From Pseudomonas fluorescens (GTDB lineage: Bacteria; Pseudomonadota; Gammaproteobacteria; Pseudomonadales; Pseudomonadaceae): DNA of 64,000 nt. Location of the stretch: contig NZ_CP012831.1 in the NCBI RefSeq assembly GCF_001307275.1, forward strand, positions 2,906,501 to 2,970,500, given 5' to 3'. How positions within the stretch are numbered: the first letter of the stretch is position 1; every line of letters begins with the position of its first letter. The notes beneath the pieces were generated by a model that worked only from the letters and a program-made list of their open reading frames with translations, was not told where the DNA came from and made no database searches. This document shows positions 25,601 through 36,603 of the stretch, piece after piece. The position numbers and the translations under genes were made by a program.

Positions 25601-26836
25601 ATGAACTTCATCCTGTATGCCGTGCCGTTCTTCTTCGTGCTGATCGCCGTCGAGTTGCTGGCCGATCGCTGGCGGGGTGTGAGCCACTACCGCGTGGCGG
25701 ATGCGATCAACAGCTTGAGCACCGGCGTGCTGTCGACCACCACGGGCCTGTTGACCAAAGGCGTGGGGCTGCTGACCTATGCCTTTGCGCTGAAACACCT
25801 GGCCGTCATCGAACTGCCTGCCGACCGGGCCTGGACCTGGGTGTTCGCCTTCGTGCTCTACGACCTCTGTTACTACTGGCTGCACCGCATGGGCCATGAG
25901 CGCAACATCCTCTGGGCCGCCCATTCGGTTCACCACCAAAGCGAGGACTACAACCTGTCCACCGCGTTGCGCCAGACCAGCACCGGGTTCCTGTTGAGCT
26001 GGATCTTCTACGTCCCGCTCGCCGTGCTGGGCGTGCCGCTGGTGGTCTTCGTCAGCGTCGCGGCGTTGAATCTGCTGTACCAGTTCTGGGTCCACACCCA
26101 GCACATTCCCAAGCTCGGCTGGCTGGAGTGGTGCTTCGTGACGCCGTCCAATCATCGTGCCCACCATGCACAGAACCCTCTCTACATGGATCGCAACTAC
26201 GGCGGGGTGTTCATTATTTGGGACCGTCTATTTGGCACCTTCCAGGAAGAAGACGATAACGAACCGGTGATTTTTGGCGTGACCACGCCGCTGGCGAGTT
26301 GGAATCCGTTGTGGGCCAACCTGCAGTTCTATGCACAGTTATGGGCCGATGCGCGGCGGGCCGGGCGCTGGAGGGACAAGCTGCGGATCTGGTTCATGCC
26401 CACCGGCTGGCGTCCGGCGGACGTCGCAGCCCGGTACCCGCTGAACAAGCCGGACCTGAGCCAGTTCCGCAAATTTGCCGTGCCGCTGGACCCGCGCCAG
26501 CAGTGGTACGTGGGGCTGCAGTTCTGCGTCTACATTGCCTTGGGCAGTTATTTGATGAACCTTGAAAGCAGCCTGCCGGTCGCCGCCCTGGTGCTGGGGT
26601 GGGGCGCGGTGGCCTTCGGTCTGTTCGTGTTGGGCGTGGCCCTGGAGAATCGCCCGTGGGCGCTGAAACTGGAGCTGCTGCGGCTGGCCTCGAACCTGCC
26701 GCTGGTGTGGCTGGCGCCCTTGGCCGGGTTGTGGCCGGCCAGCGCTGTGGCCTGGGTCGGGCTGCTCAGCTACAGCCTGCTCAGTGGCATCGGGCTGTAT
26801 TGCTGCCGCAGCCGGTTTACTCGGTTGGCGTCGTAG
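25601..26836 (+). CDS. Sterol desaturase / fatty acid hydroxylase family membrane protein
   Basis: A 411-residue integral membrane di-iron enzyme. Histidine boxes of the family are intact: HRMGH (95-99), HSVHH (108-112) and NHRAHH (about 185). Membrane segments lie at about 5-22, 45-70, 80-95 and 125-150. After the catalytic domain (to about 280) comes an extra C-terminal part (about 300-411) with three to four more hydrophobic segments. The layout resembles alkylglycerol monooxygenase-like members. The substrate is a membrane lipid, not otherwise definable. Its 3' end overlaps the convergent DedA gene by 20 bases. Confidence 0.88.
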   Translation: MNFILYAVPFFFVLIAVELLADRWRGVSHYRVADAINSLSTGVLSTTTGLLTKGVGLLTYAFALKHLAVIELPADRAWTWVFAFVLYDLCYYWLHRMGHERNILWAAHSVHHQSEDYNLSTALRQTSTGFLLSWIFYVPLAVLGVPLVVFVSVAALNLLYQFWVHTQHIPKLGWLEWCFVTPSNHRAHHAQNPLYMDRNYGGVFIIWDRLFGTFQEEDDNEPVIFGVTTPLASWNPLWANLQFYAQLWADARRAGRWRDKLRIWFMPTGWRPADVAARYPLNKPDLSQFRKFAVPLDPRQQWYVGLQFCVYIALGSYLMNLESSLPVAALVLGWGAVAFGLFVLGVALENRPWALKLELLRLASNLPLVWLAPLAGLWPASAVAWVGLLSYSLLSGIGLYCCRSRFTRLAS

Positions 26837-27440
26837 GTGCGTCGGATCTGGTTTGTTCCAGGCGTTCAGCTTCGAGGACTTTCCTGGCCAGCCGCGCATT
26901 CTTGATGCGTCGGCGCAACCACAGGACCAGGCCCAGCACCAGCAGCGCGCCGAGTACCCACAGCTCGTATTTCTTGATGCTGCCCAACATGCCTTCCAGC
27001 ACGGCGCCGAAGTGGTACGCGGCAGCGGCCAGGGCCGTGGCCCAGATCGCCGCACCGATGCCGTTGAGCAACAGGTAGCGGCCCGGCGGGTAGCCTGACA
27101 GGCCGATCGCCACTGGCATCACCGTGCGCAGGCCATAGACGAAGCGGAAGCTCAGCACCCAGATGTCTGGATGCCGGCGGATGTGCTCCAGCGCGCGATC
27201 CCCCATCAACTGCCAACGCGGCTTGCGCGCCAGGAGCTTGCGGCCGTGCTTGCGTCCCAGGAAATACCACAGCTGGTCGCCCGCGTAGCTGCCGCAGAAA
27301 GCCACGACCACCACCAGGTTGATGTCCATATAGCCACGGAACGCCAGGAAACCTGCGAGCACGAGGATGGTTTCGCCTTCGAAGAACGTGCCGATAAACA
27401 AGGCCAAGTAGCCGAAGTCATGCAGAAATTGTTGGAGCAT
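26817..27440 (-). CDS. DedA family inner-membrane protein
   Basis: A 207-residue membrane protein with the DedA/VTT pattern. It begins MLQQFLHDFGYLALFIGTFF, then EGETILVLAGFLAFRGYM (the conserved E and G near the re-entrant loop), GSYAGDQLWYFLGRKHGRKL and the arginine-containing RFVYGLRTVMPVAIGLSGYP. DedA proteins are thought to be lipid scramblases or flippases that affect membrane potential and division. The C-terminus is basic (LRRRIKNARLARK). It overlaps the convergent desaturase gene by 20 bases and is divergent from hemB. Confidence 0.93.
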   Translation of the reverse strand: MLQQFLHDFGYLALFIGTFFEGETILVLAGFLAFRGYMDINLVVVVAFCGSYAGDQLWYFLGRKHGRKLLARKPRWQLMGDRALEHIRRHPDIWVLSFRFVYGLRTVMPVAIGLSGYPPGRYLLLNGIGAAIWATALAAAAYHFGAVLEGMLGSIKKYELWVLGALLVLGLVLWLRRRIKNARLARKVLEAERLEQTRSDAPTTPTE

Positions 27441-27564
27441 TGTCTGGGTGCTGGCGAAATGAACGCGCAGCCTAACCCTTCAGGCACATTCAGGAAAGTA
27501 TCGAAATGTGTCTCGACGTGAACAATTCCTACAGAAGACAATGACTGCGACTACCGGTCGCGCC

Positions 27565-28658
<1,094 letters not shown>

Positions 28659-28675
28659 CCTCCCAGGAACTTGCG

Positions 28676-30892
28676 ATGAATACCGAAGGACTCTCCGAAG
28701 TTGCCGTAAAAGACGCTCAACCCGTGGTCGAGCAAGTTGCCGAAACACCGCCGGAGCTGGAGCCCGCTCCCCCGGCCGTCATCGAGCCCGCCCCGGCGCC
28801 GGCGATTGCCATTCCGAACCTGGATGACAGCAGCCTGTACATCCATCGCGAGCTGTCGCAACTGCAGTTCAACATCCGCGTGCTGGAGCAGGCGCTGGAC
28901 GAGTCCTATCCGCTGTTGGAACGGCTGAAATTCCTGCTGATCTTTTCCAGCAACCTGGATGAGTTCTTCGAAATCCGCGTGGCCGGCCTGAAGAAGCAGA
29001 TCACCTTCGCCCGTGAACAGGCGGGTGCCGACGGCTTGCAACCGCACCAGGCCCTGGCCCGCATCAGCGAGTTGGTCCATGGCCATGTGGACCGGCAATA
29101 CGCGATCCTCAACGACATCCTGTTGCCGGAGCTGGAAAAGCACCAGGTGCGCTTCATCCGCCGGCGCTACTGGAACACCAAGATCAAGACCTGGGTGCGC
29201 CGCTATTTTCGCGACGAAATCGCGCCGATCATCACGCCGATCGGTCTCGATCCGACGCACCCGTTCCCGCTGCTGGTCAACAAGAGCCTGAACTTCATCG
29301 TCGAACTGGAGGGCATCGACGCCTTCGGTCGCGATTCCGGCCTGGCGATCATTCCGGCGCCGCGCCTGTTGCCGCGCATCATCCGTGTGCCGGAAGATGT
29401 CGGCGGCCCCGGCGACAATTATGTGTTCCTGTCGTCGATGATCCACGCCCACGCCGATGACCTGTTCCAGGGCATGAAGGTGAAGGGTTGCTACCAGTTC
29501 CGCCTGACGCGTAACGCCGACCTGTCGGTGGACACCGAGGACGTCGAAGACCTGGCCCGGGCCCTGCGCGGCGAACTGTTCTCCCGTCGCTACGGCGATG
29601 CGGTGCGCCTGGAGGTGGCCGACACCTGCCCGAAACACCTGTCCGACTACCTGCTCAAGCAGTTCAACCTGCACGAGACCGAGCTGTATCAGGTCAACGG
29701 TCCGGTCAACCTGACCCGACTGTTCAGCATCACCGGCCTGGACAGTCACCCTGAGCTGCAATATTTGCCGTTCACGCCGCAGATCCCGAAACTGCTGCAA
29801 AACAGCGAGAACATTTTCAGCGTGATCAGCAAGCAGGACATCCTGCTGTTGCACCCGTTCGAGTCGTTCACGCCGGTGGTCGACCTGCTGCGCCAGGCCG
29901 CCAAGGACCCTCACGTCCTGGCGGTGCGCCAGACCCTGTACCGCAGCGGCGCCAATTCGGAAATCGTCGATGCCCTGGTGGACGCGGCGCGAAACGGCAA
30001 GGAAGTCACGGCGGTGATCGAATTGCGCGCCCGCTTCGACGAAGAATCCAACCTGCAACTGGCCAGCCGCCTGCAAGCGGCCGGCGCGGTGGTGATCTAT
30101 GGCGTGGTCGGCTTCAAGACGCACGCCAAGATGATGCTCATCCTGCGCCGTGAGGCCGGTGAGATCGTGCGTTACGCCCACTTGGGCACCGGCAACTACC
30201 ACGCCGCCAACGCCCGCCTGTACACCGACTACAGCCTGCTGACCTCCGACGATGCCTTGTGCGAAGACGTCGGCAAGCTGTTCAGCCAGTTGATCGGCAT
30301 GGGCAAGACCCTGCGCATGAAGAAACTGCTGCACGCGCCGTTCACCTTGAAAAAGGGCATGCTCGACATGATCGCCCGGGAGACGCAGTTCGCCCTGGAC
30401 GGCAAGCCGGCCCACATCATTGCCAAGTTCAACTCGCTGACCGATCCGAAGATCATCCGTGCGTTGTACAAGGCCAGCCAGTCGGGCGTGCGCATCGACC
30501 TGGTGGTGCGGGGCATGTGCTGCCTGCGGCCGGGCATCCCGGGGGTGTCCCACAACATCCATGTACGCTCGATCATCGGGCGGTTCCTGGAGCATACCCG
30601 GGTGTTCTACTTCCTCAACGGCGGGGAGGAGCAGATGTTCCTGTCCAGCGCCGACTGGATGGAGCGCAACCTCGACAAGCGGGTCGAGACCTGCTTCCCG
30701 GTGGAAGGCAAGAAGCTGATCCTGCGGGTCAAAAAGGAATTGGAAAGCTACCTCACCGACAACACCCACAGCTGGAGCCTACAGTCGGATGGCCGTTACA
30801 TCCGCAACACGCCGACCGGCAACCAGAACCCGCGCAGCGCCCAGGCGACGTTGCTGGAGCGCTTGAGCAGCCCGGTGTTGGCGGTTCGTTAA
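28676..30892 (+). CDS. ppk: Polyphosphate kinase 1
   Basis: Makes long-chain polyphosphate from ATP. It has 738 residues; the family's N-terminal domain starts at [20 protein letters not shown] (about 50) after an acidic Pro/Glu-rich extension. It has [15 protein letters not shown], the phospholipase-D-like active site [10 protein letters not shown] (His about 483, the autophosphorylated residue), [20 protein letters not shown] and, in the last domain, [20 protein letters not shown]. The start is at the ATG at 28676 ([11 protein letters not shown]) with CCAGGAA upstream; the in-frame extension to 28451 overlaps hemB. It is convergent with ppx, the enzyme that degrades its product. Confidence 0.96.
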   Translation: MNTEGLSEVAVKDAQPVVEQVAETPPELEPAPPAVIEPAPAPAIAIPNLDDSSLYIHRELSQLQFNIRVLEQALDESYPLLERLKFLLIFSSNLDEFFEIRVAGLKKQITFAREQAGADGLQPHQALARISELVHGHVDRQYAILNDILLPELEKHQVRFIRRRYWNTKIKTWVRRYFRDEIAPIITPIGLDPTHPFPLLVNKSLNFIVELEGIDAFGRDSGLAIIPAPRLLPRIIRVPEDVGGPGDNYVFLSSMIHAHADDLFQGMKVKGCYQFRLTRNADLSVDTEDVEDLARALRGELFSRRYGDAVRLEVADTCPKHLSDYLLKQFNLHETELYQVNGPVNLTRLFSITGLDSHPELQYLPFTPQIPKLLQNSENIFSVISKQDILLLHPFESFTPVVDLLRQAAKDPHVLAVRQTLYRSGANSEIVDALVDAARNGKEVTAVIELRARFDEESNLQLASRLQAAGAVVIYGVVGFKTHAKMMLILRREAGEIVRYAHLGTGNYHAANARLYTDYSLLTSDDALCEDVGKLFSQLIGMGKTLRMKKLLHAPFTLKKGMLDMIARETQFALDGKPAHIIAKFNSLTDPKIIRALYKASQSGVRIDLVVRGMCCLRPGIPGVSHNIHVRSIIGRFLEHTRVFYFLNGGEEQMFLSSADWMERNLDKRVETCFPVEGKKLILRVKKELESYLTDNTHSWSLQSDGRYIRNTPTGNQNPRSAQATLLERLSSPVLAVR

Positions 30893-30918
30893 AAAACAGG
30901 GGAGGCAGGCTTGGTTTG

Positions 30919-30948
30919 TGTGGCGAGGGAGCAAGCTCCCTCGCCACA
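30919..30948. repeat. REP-type single palindrome, GTGGCGAGGGAGC class
   Basis: A perfect 14-base inverted repeat (TGTGGCGAGGGAGC / GCTCCCTCGCCACA) with a two-base centre, between the convergent ppk and ppx genes. It is a solitary copy rather than a pair. It could end transcription from both sides, but no T run follows. Confidence 0.85.
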
Positions 30949-30970
30949 GAGATCTGTGTTGTAGCCGGGC

Positions 30971-32473
30971 TCAGTGAATGTTCAGCACAATCCCGACCCG
31001 GGTCAGCCACTCGGCTTCCTGGGCGAAGTCGGCCTGGGTCAGCTGGTTTTCTTCCAGCCATCCGTCGGGGAACATCACGTCCAGTTGATCGCCGTCGGCA
31101 TGCAGGGCGACCTGGGGCATTTCCTGGGTGCCACGGATGTGGTGGAACAGGATCGCAAAGCGCAGCAGTACGCACAGGCGAATCAGCTTGATGCCGTCAT
31201 CGCCGAACTCGGCGAATTTATCCTTGGGAATGTTGCGCCGGTGGCCGCGCACCAATAGCGCGAGCATCTGCTGGTCTTCCCGGGAGAAGCCCGCCAGGTC
31301 CGAGTGCTCGATCAGGTAGGCGCCATGCTTGTGGTAGTGATAGTGGGCAATGTCCAGGCCCACTTCATGGACCTTGGCGGCCCAGCCCAGCAGTTCGCGC
31401 CAGACCCCGTCGTTCAAGTCCCAGTCATCGGCCACCTGGTCGAAGGCATGCAGTGCCTTGCGTTCAACCCGTGCGGCCTGCTCCAGGTCGACGTGATAAC
31501 GCTCCATGAGCGAGCCCAGGGTGCGTTCACGCACGTCTTCGTGATGATGACGTCCCAGCAGGTCGTAGAGCACGCCTTCGCGCAGAGCGCCCTCGCAGTG
31601 GTCCATGCGTTGCAGTTCGAGGGCGTCGAAAATCGCTTCGAGGATCGCCAGGCCCGCCGGGAAAATCGCCCGGCGGTCGGGCTTGATGCCTTCGAAATCG
31701 ATCTTGTCCGCTTCACCGAGCTTGAACACCCTGCGCTTGAGCCAGGCCAGGCCTTCGGCGTTGACCTCGCCAGTACCGTGGCCGCCAGCCTTGAGCGCCA
31801 GGCCGATGGCGCGAATGGTCCCGGAGGAGCCGATGGCTTCGTCCCAGGTCAGGCGGTGCAGGGCGTGTTCGATGCTCATGATTTCCAGGCGCGCCGCGGT
31901 GTAGGCCTGGGCGTAGCGGGCCGGGGTGATCTTGCCGTCGCGGAAATAACGCTGGGTGTAGCTGACGCAGCCCATCTGCAGGCTTTCGCGCAACAGCGGT
32001 TCGAAGCGCTGGCCGATGATGAATTCGGTACTGCCACCACCGATGTCCGCCACCAGGCGCTTGCCCGGGGTGTCGGCCAGGGTGTGGGAGACGCCAAGGT
32101 AGATCAGGCGGGCTTCTTCACGGCCGGAGATGACTTCCACCGGATGGCCGAGGATCTCTTCGGCGCGACGGATGAATTCGCCACGGTTGCGCGCCTCGCG
32201 CAGGGCGTTGGTGCCGACGATCCGCACCGCGCCCAGGGGCATACCGTTGATCAGTTGGGCAAACCGCTTGAGGCAATCGAGCCCGCGCTGGATGGATTCT
32301 TCGCTGAGCTTGCGTTCTTCGTCGATGCCGGCGGCCAGTTGGACCTTCTCGCCGAGCCGCTCAAGAATGCGGATTTCCCCGTTCTGGGCTTTTGCGACGA
32401 CCATGTGGAAGCTGTTGGAGCCCAGGTCGATGGCGGCGATCAGGGACAGATTCTTGGCTTGGGATGGCGGCAT
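30971..32473 (-). CDS. ppx: Exopolyphosphatase
   Basis: Removes terminal phosphate from polyphosphate (Ppx/GppA family); the same fold hydrolyses pppGpp. It has 500 residues. The N-terminal ASKHA domains have [17 protein letters not shown] and [15 protein letters not shown], the two phosphate-binding loops, with [14 protein letters not shown] between them. A C-terminal HD-like helical domain (from about 310) includes [20 protein letters not shown]. The start ATG at 32473 is chosen over a TTG two codons earlier. It lies convergent to ppk, so synthesis and breakdown genes are neighbours but separately expressed. Confidence 0.95.
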   Translation of the reverse strand: MPPSQAKNLSLIAAIDLGSNSFHMVVAKAQNGEIRILERLGEKVQLAAGIDEERKLSEESIQRGLDCLKRFAQLINGMPLGAVRIVGTNALREARNRGEFIRRAEEILGHPVEVISGREEARLIYLGVSHTLADTPGKRLVADIGGGSTEFIIGQRFEPLLRESLQMGCVSYTQRYFRDGKITPARYAQAYTAARLEIMSIEHALHRLTWDEAIGSSGTIRAIGLALKAGGHGTGEVNAEGLAWLKRRVFKLGEADKIDFEGIKPDRRAIFPAGLAILEAIFDALELQRMDHCEGALREGVLYDLLGRHHHEDVRERTLGSLMERYHVDLEQAARVERKALHAFDQVADDWDLNDGVWRELLGWAAKVHEVGLDIAHYHYHKHGAYLIEHSDLAGFSREDQQMLALLVRGHRRNIPKDKFAEFGDDGIKLIRLCVLLRFAILFHHIRGTQEMPQVALHADGDQLDVMFPDGWLEENQLTQADFAQEAEWLTRVGIVLNIH

Positions 32474-32557
32474 GGTCAAAAAGTCTCGGTCGATAACCTC
32501 GCCATCCTGCCACGATCGACCGCTTACGCCAACGCAAAGGCGACCGCTTCGCGGTCA

Positions 32558-32647
32558 ATCGCGAGCAAGCTCGCTCCCACACGTGTTTTGTCTCGCTTGC
32601 GCAATAGCCGGCAACCGAGAACCTGTGGGAGCGAGCTTGCTCGCGAT
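32558..32647. repeat. REP-type palindromic pair
   Basis: ATCGCGAGCAAGCTCGCTCC (left) and GGAGCGAGCTTGCTCGCGAT (right) are perfect inverted copies with about 50 bases between. It lies between the end of the amino-acid transporter operon and the start of ppx, both leftward. Confidence 0.9.
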
Positions 32648-32672
32648 GAGGCCAGAACCGGCACCGCAAACC

Positions 32673-33410
32673 TCAGGCCACAGGCTCGACCGTCCCGATG
32701 AAATTCGCCAGCTCCGCGGTCTGCGGATCGGCGAACAGCACCTTGGGATCGCCCACCTCATGCACCTTGCCTTGGTGCATGAACACCAGTTTGTCGCCCA
32801 CTTCCCGGGCGAAACGCATTTCGTGGGTGACCATGATCAGGGTCATGCCTTCCTTGGCCAGTTGCCGCACCACGCTGAGCACTTCATTGACCAGTTCAGG
32901 GTCCAGGGCCGAGGTGATTTCGTCGCACAGCAGCACTTTCGGCGACATCGCCAGCGCGCGGGCAATCGCCACCCGTTGCTGCTGGCCGCCGGACAACCGG
33001 TCGGGGAAGGCATCGAACTTCTCGCCAAGCCCGACCCGTTCGAGCATCTGCCGCGCCAGCTCGGCCGCCTTGGCCTTGGGCACTTTTTGAACAACTTGCG
33101 GCGCGAGCATCACGTTCTCGCCCACCGTCAGGTGCGGGAACAGGTTGAATTGCTGGAACACCATTCCGACTTTCTGCCGCAGGCTGCGCAGGTCGGCGCG
33201 GGCGGCATCGAGGTATTCGCCGTCGACTTCGATCACGCCGTCGTTGATCGACTCCAGGCCATTGAGGGTGCGCAGCAAGGTGGATTTGCCCGAGCCGCTA
33301 CGGCCGATGATCGCCACCACCTGGCCTTCCTCGACGGTCAGATCGATGCCTTTGAGCACGTGATGATCGCCGTAGTATTTATGCAGGGCGGTAATTCTAA
33401 GCAGAGGCAT
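32673..33410 (-). CDS. Polar amino-acid ABC transporter, ATP-binding protein
   Basis: A 245-residue ATPase of the HisP/GlnQ class. Walker A is GRSGSGKSTLLRTLNGLE, the Q-loop MVFQQFNLFPHLTV, signature LSGGQQQRVAIARALAM, Walker B VLLCDEITSALDPELV and switch MVTHEMRFAREVGDKLVFMH. The start ATG at 33410 begins MPLLRITALHKYYGDHHVLK; the 26-residue extension is rejected because it overlaps the permease gene. It is the last gene of a leftward operon: binding protein, permease 2, permease 1, ATPase. It energises import of an amino acid. Confidence 0.95.
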   Translation of the reverse strand: MPLLRITALHKYYGDHHVLKGIDLTVEEGQVVAIIGRSGSGKSTLLRTLNGLESINDGVIEVDGEYLDAARADLRSLRQKVGMVFQQFNLFPHLTVGENVMLAPQVVQKVPKAKAAELARQMLERVGLGEKFDAFPDRLSGGQQQRVAIARALAMSPKVLLCDEITSALDPELVNEVLSVVRQLAKEGMTLIMVTHEMRFAREVGDKLVFMHQGKVHEVGDPKVLFADPQTAELANFIGTVEPVA

Positions 33411-34047
33411 GCAGTCTCCTTTCCAGGTAGCGCGCACTGAGGGACAAGGGGTAGCAGAGCAGGAAGTAACCGAGGGCGACCAGGCCATAGACCATGAACG
33501 GCTCGAACGTGGCGTTGGCGAGCATGCCGCCGGTCTTGGTCAGTTCGGTAAAGCCAATGATCGACGTCACGGCGGTGCCTTTGACCACCTGCACGGAAAA
33601 GCCCACGGTCGGCGCCACGGCGATGCGCAGGGCCTGGGGCAGGATCACGTAGCGCAACTGCTCCAGCGGGTTGAGGGCCAGGCTCGCCGAGGCTTCCCAC
33701 TGGCCGTTGGAAATCGAGTCGACACAACCGCGCCAGATCTCCGCCAGGTAGGCACTGGTGAACAACGTCAGGGCAATGGCCGCCGCCATCCACGGCGAAA
33801 TCTCCACGCCGGCCAGGGCCACGCCGAAGAACACCAGGAACAGTTGCATCAACAGCGGCGTGCCCTGGAACAACTCGATGTAGGTGCGGGCGATGTTGCG
33901 GGGCAGGGCGCTTTTGGAGATGCGCAGCACCATCACCAGCAGGCCGATTACGCCGCCGCCGATAAACGCCACCAGCGACAGCGCCAGGGTCCATTGCAGG
34001 CCGGTGAGCAGGTTGCGCACCACGTCCCAGAAAGTGAAATCGCTCAT
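33397..34047 (-). CDS. Polar amino-acid ABC transporter permease 1
   Basis: A 216-residue inner-membrane protein of the HisMQ class with about five helices. It has LLTGLQWTLALSLVAFIGGG at the N-terminus, YIELFQGTPLLMQLFLVFFG and the EAA loop QWEASASLALNPLEQLRYVI, which docks on the ATPase. The start ATG at 34047 overlaps the stop of permease 2 by four bases (34044-34047). Its own stop lies inside the first codons of the ATPase gene (33397-33410), again coupled. Confidence 0.93.
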   Translation of the reverse strand: MSDFTFWDVVRNLLTGLQWTLALSLVAFIGGGVIGLLVMVLRISKSALPRNIARTYIELFQGTPLLMQLFLVFFGVALAGVEISPWMAAAIALTLFTSAYLAEIWRGCVDSISNGQWEASASLALNPLEQLRYVILPQALRIAVAPTVGFSVQVVKGTAVTSIIGFTELTKTGGMLANATFEPFMVYGLVALGYFLLCYPLSLSARYLERRLHASA

Positions 34048-34712
34048 TGGCCGCTCCTGGCAATGTAGCGGCGCCCCACCCAGTTCAGGAACTGGCGGAT
34101 CAGCAGCGCCATGCACAAATAGATCAGCGTGGTCAGTGCGTAGGTTTCAAAGGCGCGGAAGTTGCGCGACTGAATGAAGTTGGCGGCAAAGCTCAACTCT
34201 TCGGTGGCGATCTGCGAACAGACCGCCGAGCCGAGCATCACGATGATGATCTGGCTGCTCAGGGCCGGCCAGACCTTGCCCAATGCCGGCAGCAGCACCA
34301 CGTGGCGGAAAGCCTCGAAGCGGCTCATGGCCAGGGCCGCGGCCGCTTCCAGTTGCCCCCGCGGGATGGCCTGGATACCGGCGCGGATGATCTCGGTGGA
34401 GTAGGCGCCGAGGTTGATCACCATCGCCAGCACCGCCGCCTGCCATTCGGAAATCTGCAGGCCCAGGGACGGCAAGCCGAAGAAGATGAAAAACAACTGC
34501 ACCAGGAACGGCGTGTTGCGGATCAATTCCACGTACACACCGAAGAACGCCGCGAACGGACGAATGTTCCAGGCCCGCACCACGCCGCCGACGATGCCCA
34601 GGCCGACCCCGAGCAACGTACCGATGGCCGTCAGTTCCAGGGTGAACAGCGCACCGCGCAGCAGCAGCTCGGTGTTTTGCACCACCGGCAGAAAATCGAA
34701 CTGATAAGCCAT
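34044..34712 (-). CDS. Polar amino-acid ABC transporter permease 2
   Basis: A 222-residue HisMQ-class permease paralogous to permease 1. It starts MAYQFDFLPVVQNTELLLRG and has FTLELTAIGTLLGVGLGIVG, YVELIRNTPFLVQLFFIFFG and the EAA loop GQLEAAAALAMSRFEAFRHV. Two different permeases of this class form the heterodimeric pore. It lies 21 bases after the binding-protein gene. Confidence 0.93.
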   Translation of the reverse strand: MAYQFDFLPVVQNTELLLRGALFTLELTAIGTLLGVGLGIVGGVVRAWNIRPFAAFFGVYVELIRNTPFLVQLFFIFFGLPSLGLQISEWQAAVLAMVINLGAYSTEIIRAGIQAIPRGQLEAAAALAMSRFEAFRHVVLLPALGKVWPALSSQIIIVMLGSAVCSQIATEELSFAANFIQSRNFRAFETYALTTLIYLCMALLIRQFLNWVGRRYIARSGQ

Positions 34713-34733
34713 GCTCAGCCTCTCAAGCGACGG

Positions 34734-35519
34734 TCAGAGATCGGCCGGCAGTGGCTGCTTGAGCCAGGTCTGGGAATTCTTCTCCAGGCTGCCATCGGTC
34801 TTGGCGGTGGCCAGGATCTGGTTGACCTTGTCCAGCAGCGCCGGCTCGTTCTTGTTCACGCCCACGTACACCGGCGAGTCCTTGAGTTTCACCTTCAGCG
34901 CCGGAACACGCTTGGGGTTGCGTTCGCTGATGGCGACCATCACCACGTTGCCGCTGGCGATCAGGTCCACCTGGCCGGCCAGGTAGGCGGCGATGGTCGA
35001 GTTGTTGTCTTCGAAGCGCTTGATGGTGGTGCCTTCGGGGGCGACCTTGGTCAACTCGATGTCTTCGATGGCGCCACGGGTGACGCTGATGGTCTTGCCC
35101 TTGAGGTCGTCCAGGGTGCTGATGGCGGCATCGGGCGGGCCGAACACGGCCAGGTAGAACGGCGCATAGGCACTGGAGAAGTCGATGACTTTTTCCCGCT
35201 CCGGGTTCTTGCCCAGGCTGGAAATCACCAGGTCGACCTTGCCAGTGGTCAGGAAGGGGATGCGGTTGGTGCTGTTGACCGGTGTCAGTTCAAGCTTGAC
35301 CTTGAGCTGGTCGGCCAGCAGTTTCGCGGTGTCGATGTCCAGGCCACGGGGTTTCATGTCCGGGCCGACCGAACCGAATGGCGGGAAGTCCTGGGGCACG
35401 GCGACCTTGAGGGTGCCACGCTTGACCACGTCTTCCAGGCCATCGGCGTGGGCGGGTAACTGACAAAGCATCAGGCTGGCAAACAGGGCTGTGAGCAGGA
35501 CACTGCAACGCTGAATCAT
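34734..35519 (-). CDS. Polar amino-acid ABC transporter, periplasmic binding protein
   Basis: A 261-residue family 3 solute-binding protein. The signal peptide (MIQRCSVLLTALFASLMLCQ, cleaved near AHA) is followed by GTLKVAVPQDFPPFGSVGPD, GLDIDTAKLLADQLKVKLEL, ligand-contact NRIPFLTTGKVDLVISSLG and SVTRGAIEDIELTKVAPEGT. These are typical type II binding-protein sites. The start ATG at 35519 has GGAGA upstream; a TTG at 35534 is an alternative. The ligand is likely to be an amino acid; which one cannot be said. It is the first gene of the leftward operon and divergent from a FadR-type regulator. Confidence 0.93.
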   Translation of the reverse strand: MIQRCSVLLTALFASLMLCQLPAHADGLEDVVKRGTLKVAVPQDFPPFGSVGPDMKPRGLDIDTAKLLADQLKVKLELTPVNSTNRIPFLTTGKVDLVISSLGKNPEREKVIDFSSAYAPFYLAVFGPPDAAISTLDDLKGKTISVTRGAIEDIELTKVAPEGTTIKRFEDNNSTIAAYLAGQVDLIASGNVVMVAISERNPKRVPALKVKLKDSPVYVGVNKNEPALLDKVNQILATAKTDGSLEKNSQTWLKQPLPADL

Positions 35520-35774
35520 GGCGAATCTCCGCAATCGGTGATGTGATTTCTGCGTTCGGACAGAGCACAGGCCATGCCAAGGCGACTTTTAATCGGCCAA
35601 AGCCACGGTTTTGCTGGTGGGCAGCGGTCTTACTGGTCTGAACAGTTGCATTGTGTTTCGCACCGTTATCGGGCGTCGGCATTTGTCGCCGAACCCTGCT
35701 GGGGCACGACTTGCCGGGCGCGGCGAATAGCTTTACAACTAGCCGCTCACTGGCCCGGTTCGTCTGAAAAAACC

Positions 35775-36482
35775 ATGAATTCCATCGCTCGTGCCGTTCC
35801 TGAAGTGGCTCTGCAAGCCATCCGCAAACTGATCGTCGATGAAGGCTTCGGCCCAGGCGATGCGTTGCCGTCGCAACGGGACCTGGCGCTGCAGCTGGGC
35901 GTGAGCCGGGCGTCGTTGCGCGAAGCGCTGTCCTCCCTGAGTGCCTTGGGCATGATCAGCGTGCAGCCGGGCAAGGGGGTGTTCGTGCAGGCACCGGTAG
36001 AGGCCCCACGCACCGAGTCGGCGCCGGGTTGGCCGTTCGCGGCCCAGGCTTCGCCGGTGGACATCTTCCAGTTGCGCTACGCCCTGGAGGGCTTTGCGGC
36101 GGGGTTGGCGGCGGTGACGCTCAGCGCCGATGAACTCGACCGGTTGCAAGACAATGTCGAAGCCATGCGCCGGGAGCTGAAGGTCGGCGATTTCGACGCC
36201 GCCGCGCGGCTGGATTTCGAATTCCATCGGCGAATCCTGCTGGCCAGCGGCAACCAGGCGATGTTGAGCATCCTTACCGCCAGCGCCGACATCTTCCTGG
36301 AAAGCCAGAAACTACCGTTCATCCGGGCGGAGCGGGCGATGGAAACCTGGCAGGAGCACCGCAAGATCCTTCGCGCCCTGGCCCGTCGGGCTTGCGGCGC
36401 CGCGCAAAAAGCCATGCAGGAACATGTACGTAACGCTGCACTGCGTACCGGGATTTCGTTCGTCGCCCCCACGGCTTCATGA
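35775..36482 (+). CDS. FadR/GntR-family transcriptional regulator
   Basis: A 235-residue regulator. The N-terminal GntR winged helix (about 10-75) includes LIVDEGFGPGDALPSQRDLA, QLGVSRASLREALSSLSALG and ISVQPGKGVFV. The C-terminal FCD ligand domain (about 100-230) has FQLRYALEGFAAGLAA, DFEFHRRILLASGNQ (conserved D and H metal ligands) and WQEHRKILRAL. The start ATG at 35775 begins MNSIARAVPEVALQ. It faces away from the amino-acid ABC operon across a 255-base gap and is the likely local regulator, probably a repressor relieved by the transported compound or a product of it. Confidence 0.92.
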   Translation: MNSIARAVPEVALQAIRKLIVDEGFGPGDALPSQRDLALQLGVSRASLREALSSLSALGMISVQPGKGVFVQAPVEAPRTESAPGWPFAAQASPVDIFQLRYALEGFAAGLAAVTLSADELDRLQDNVEAMRRELKVGDFDAAARLDFEFHRRILLASGNQAMLSILTASADIFLESQKLPFIRAERAMETWQEHRKILRALARRACGAAQKAMQEHVRNAALRTGISFVAPTAS

Positions 36483-36603
36483 GTCGGGCCATACCCAAAT
36501 ACATCCTGCGCCATAGCGAGACTCAATCAACTGCGGCTTCCTGAACCCGGGAAGGGCCGCTATGATGGGCCACGTTTTTTTGCTGATGACCCCGGAGATT
36601 TCC

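Noticed and set aside
31304..32701. Rightward frame of about 465 codons over ppx
   Set aside because: Antisense shadow of ppx; it also runs through the REP pair at 32558-32647.
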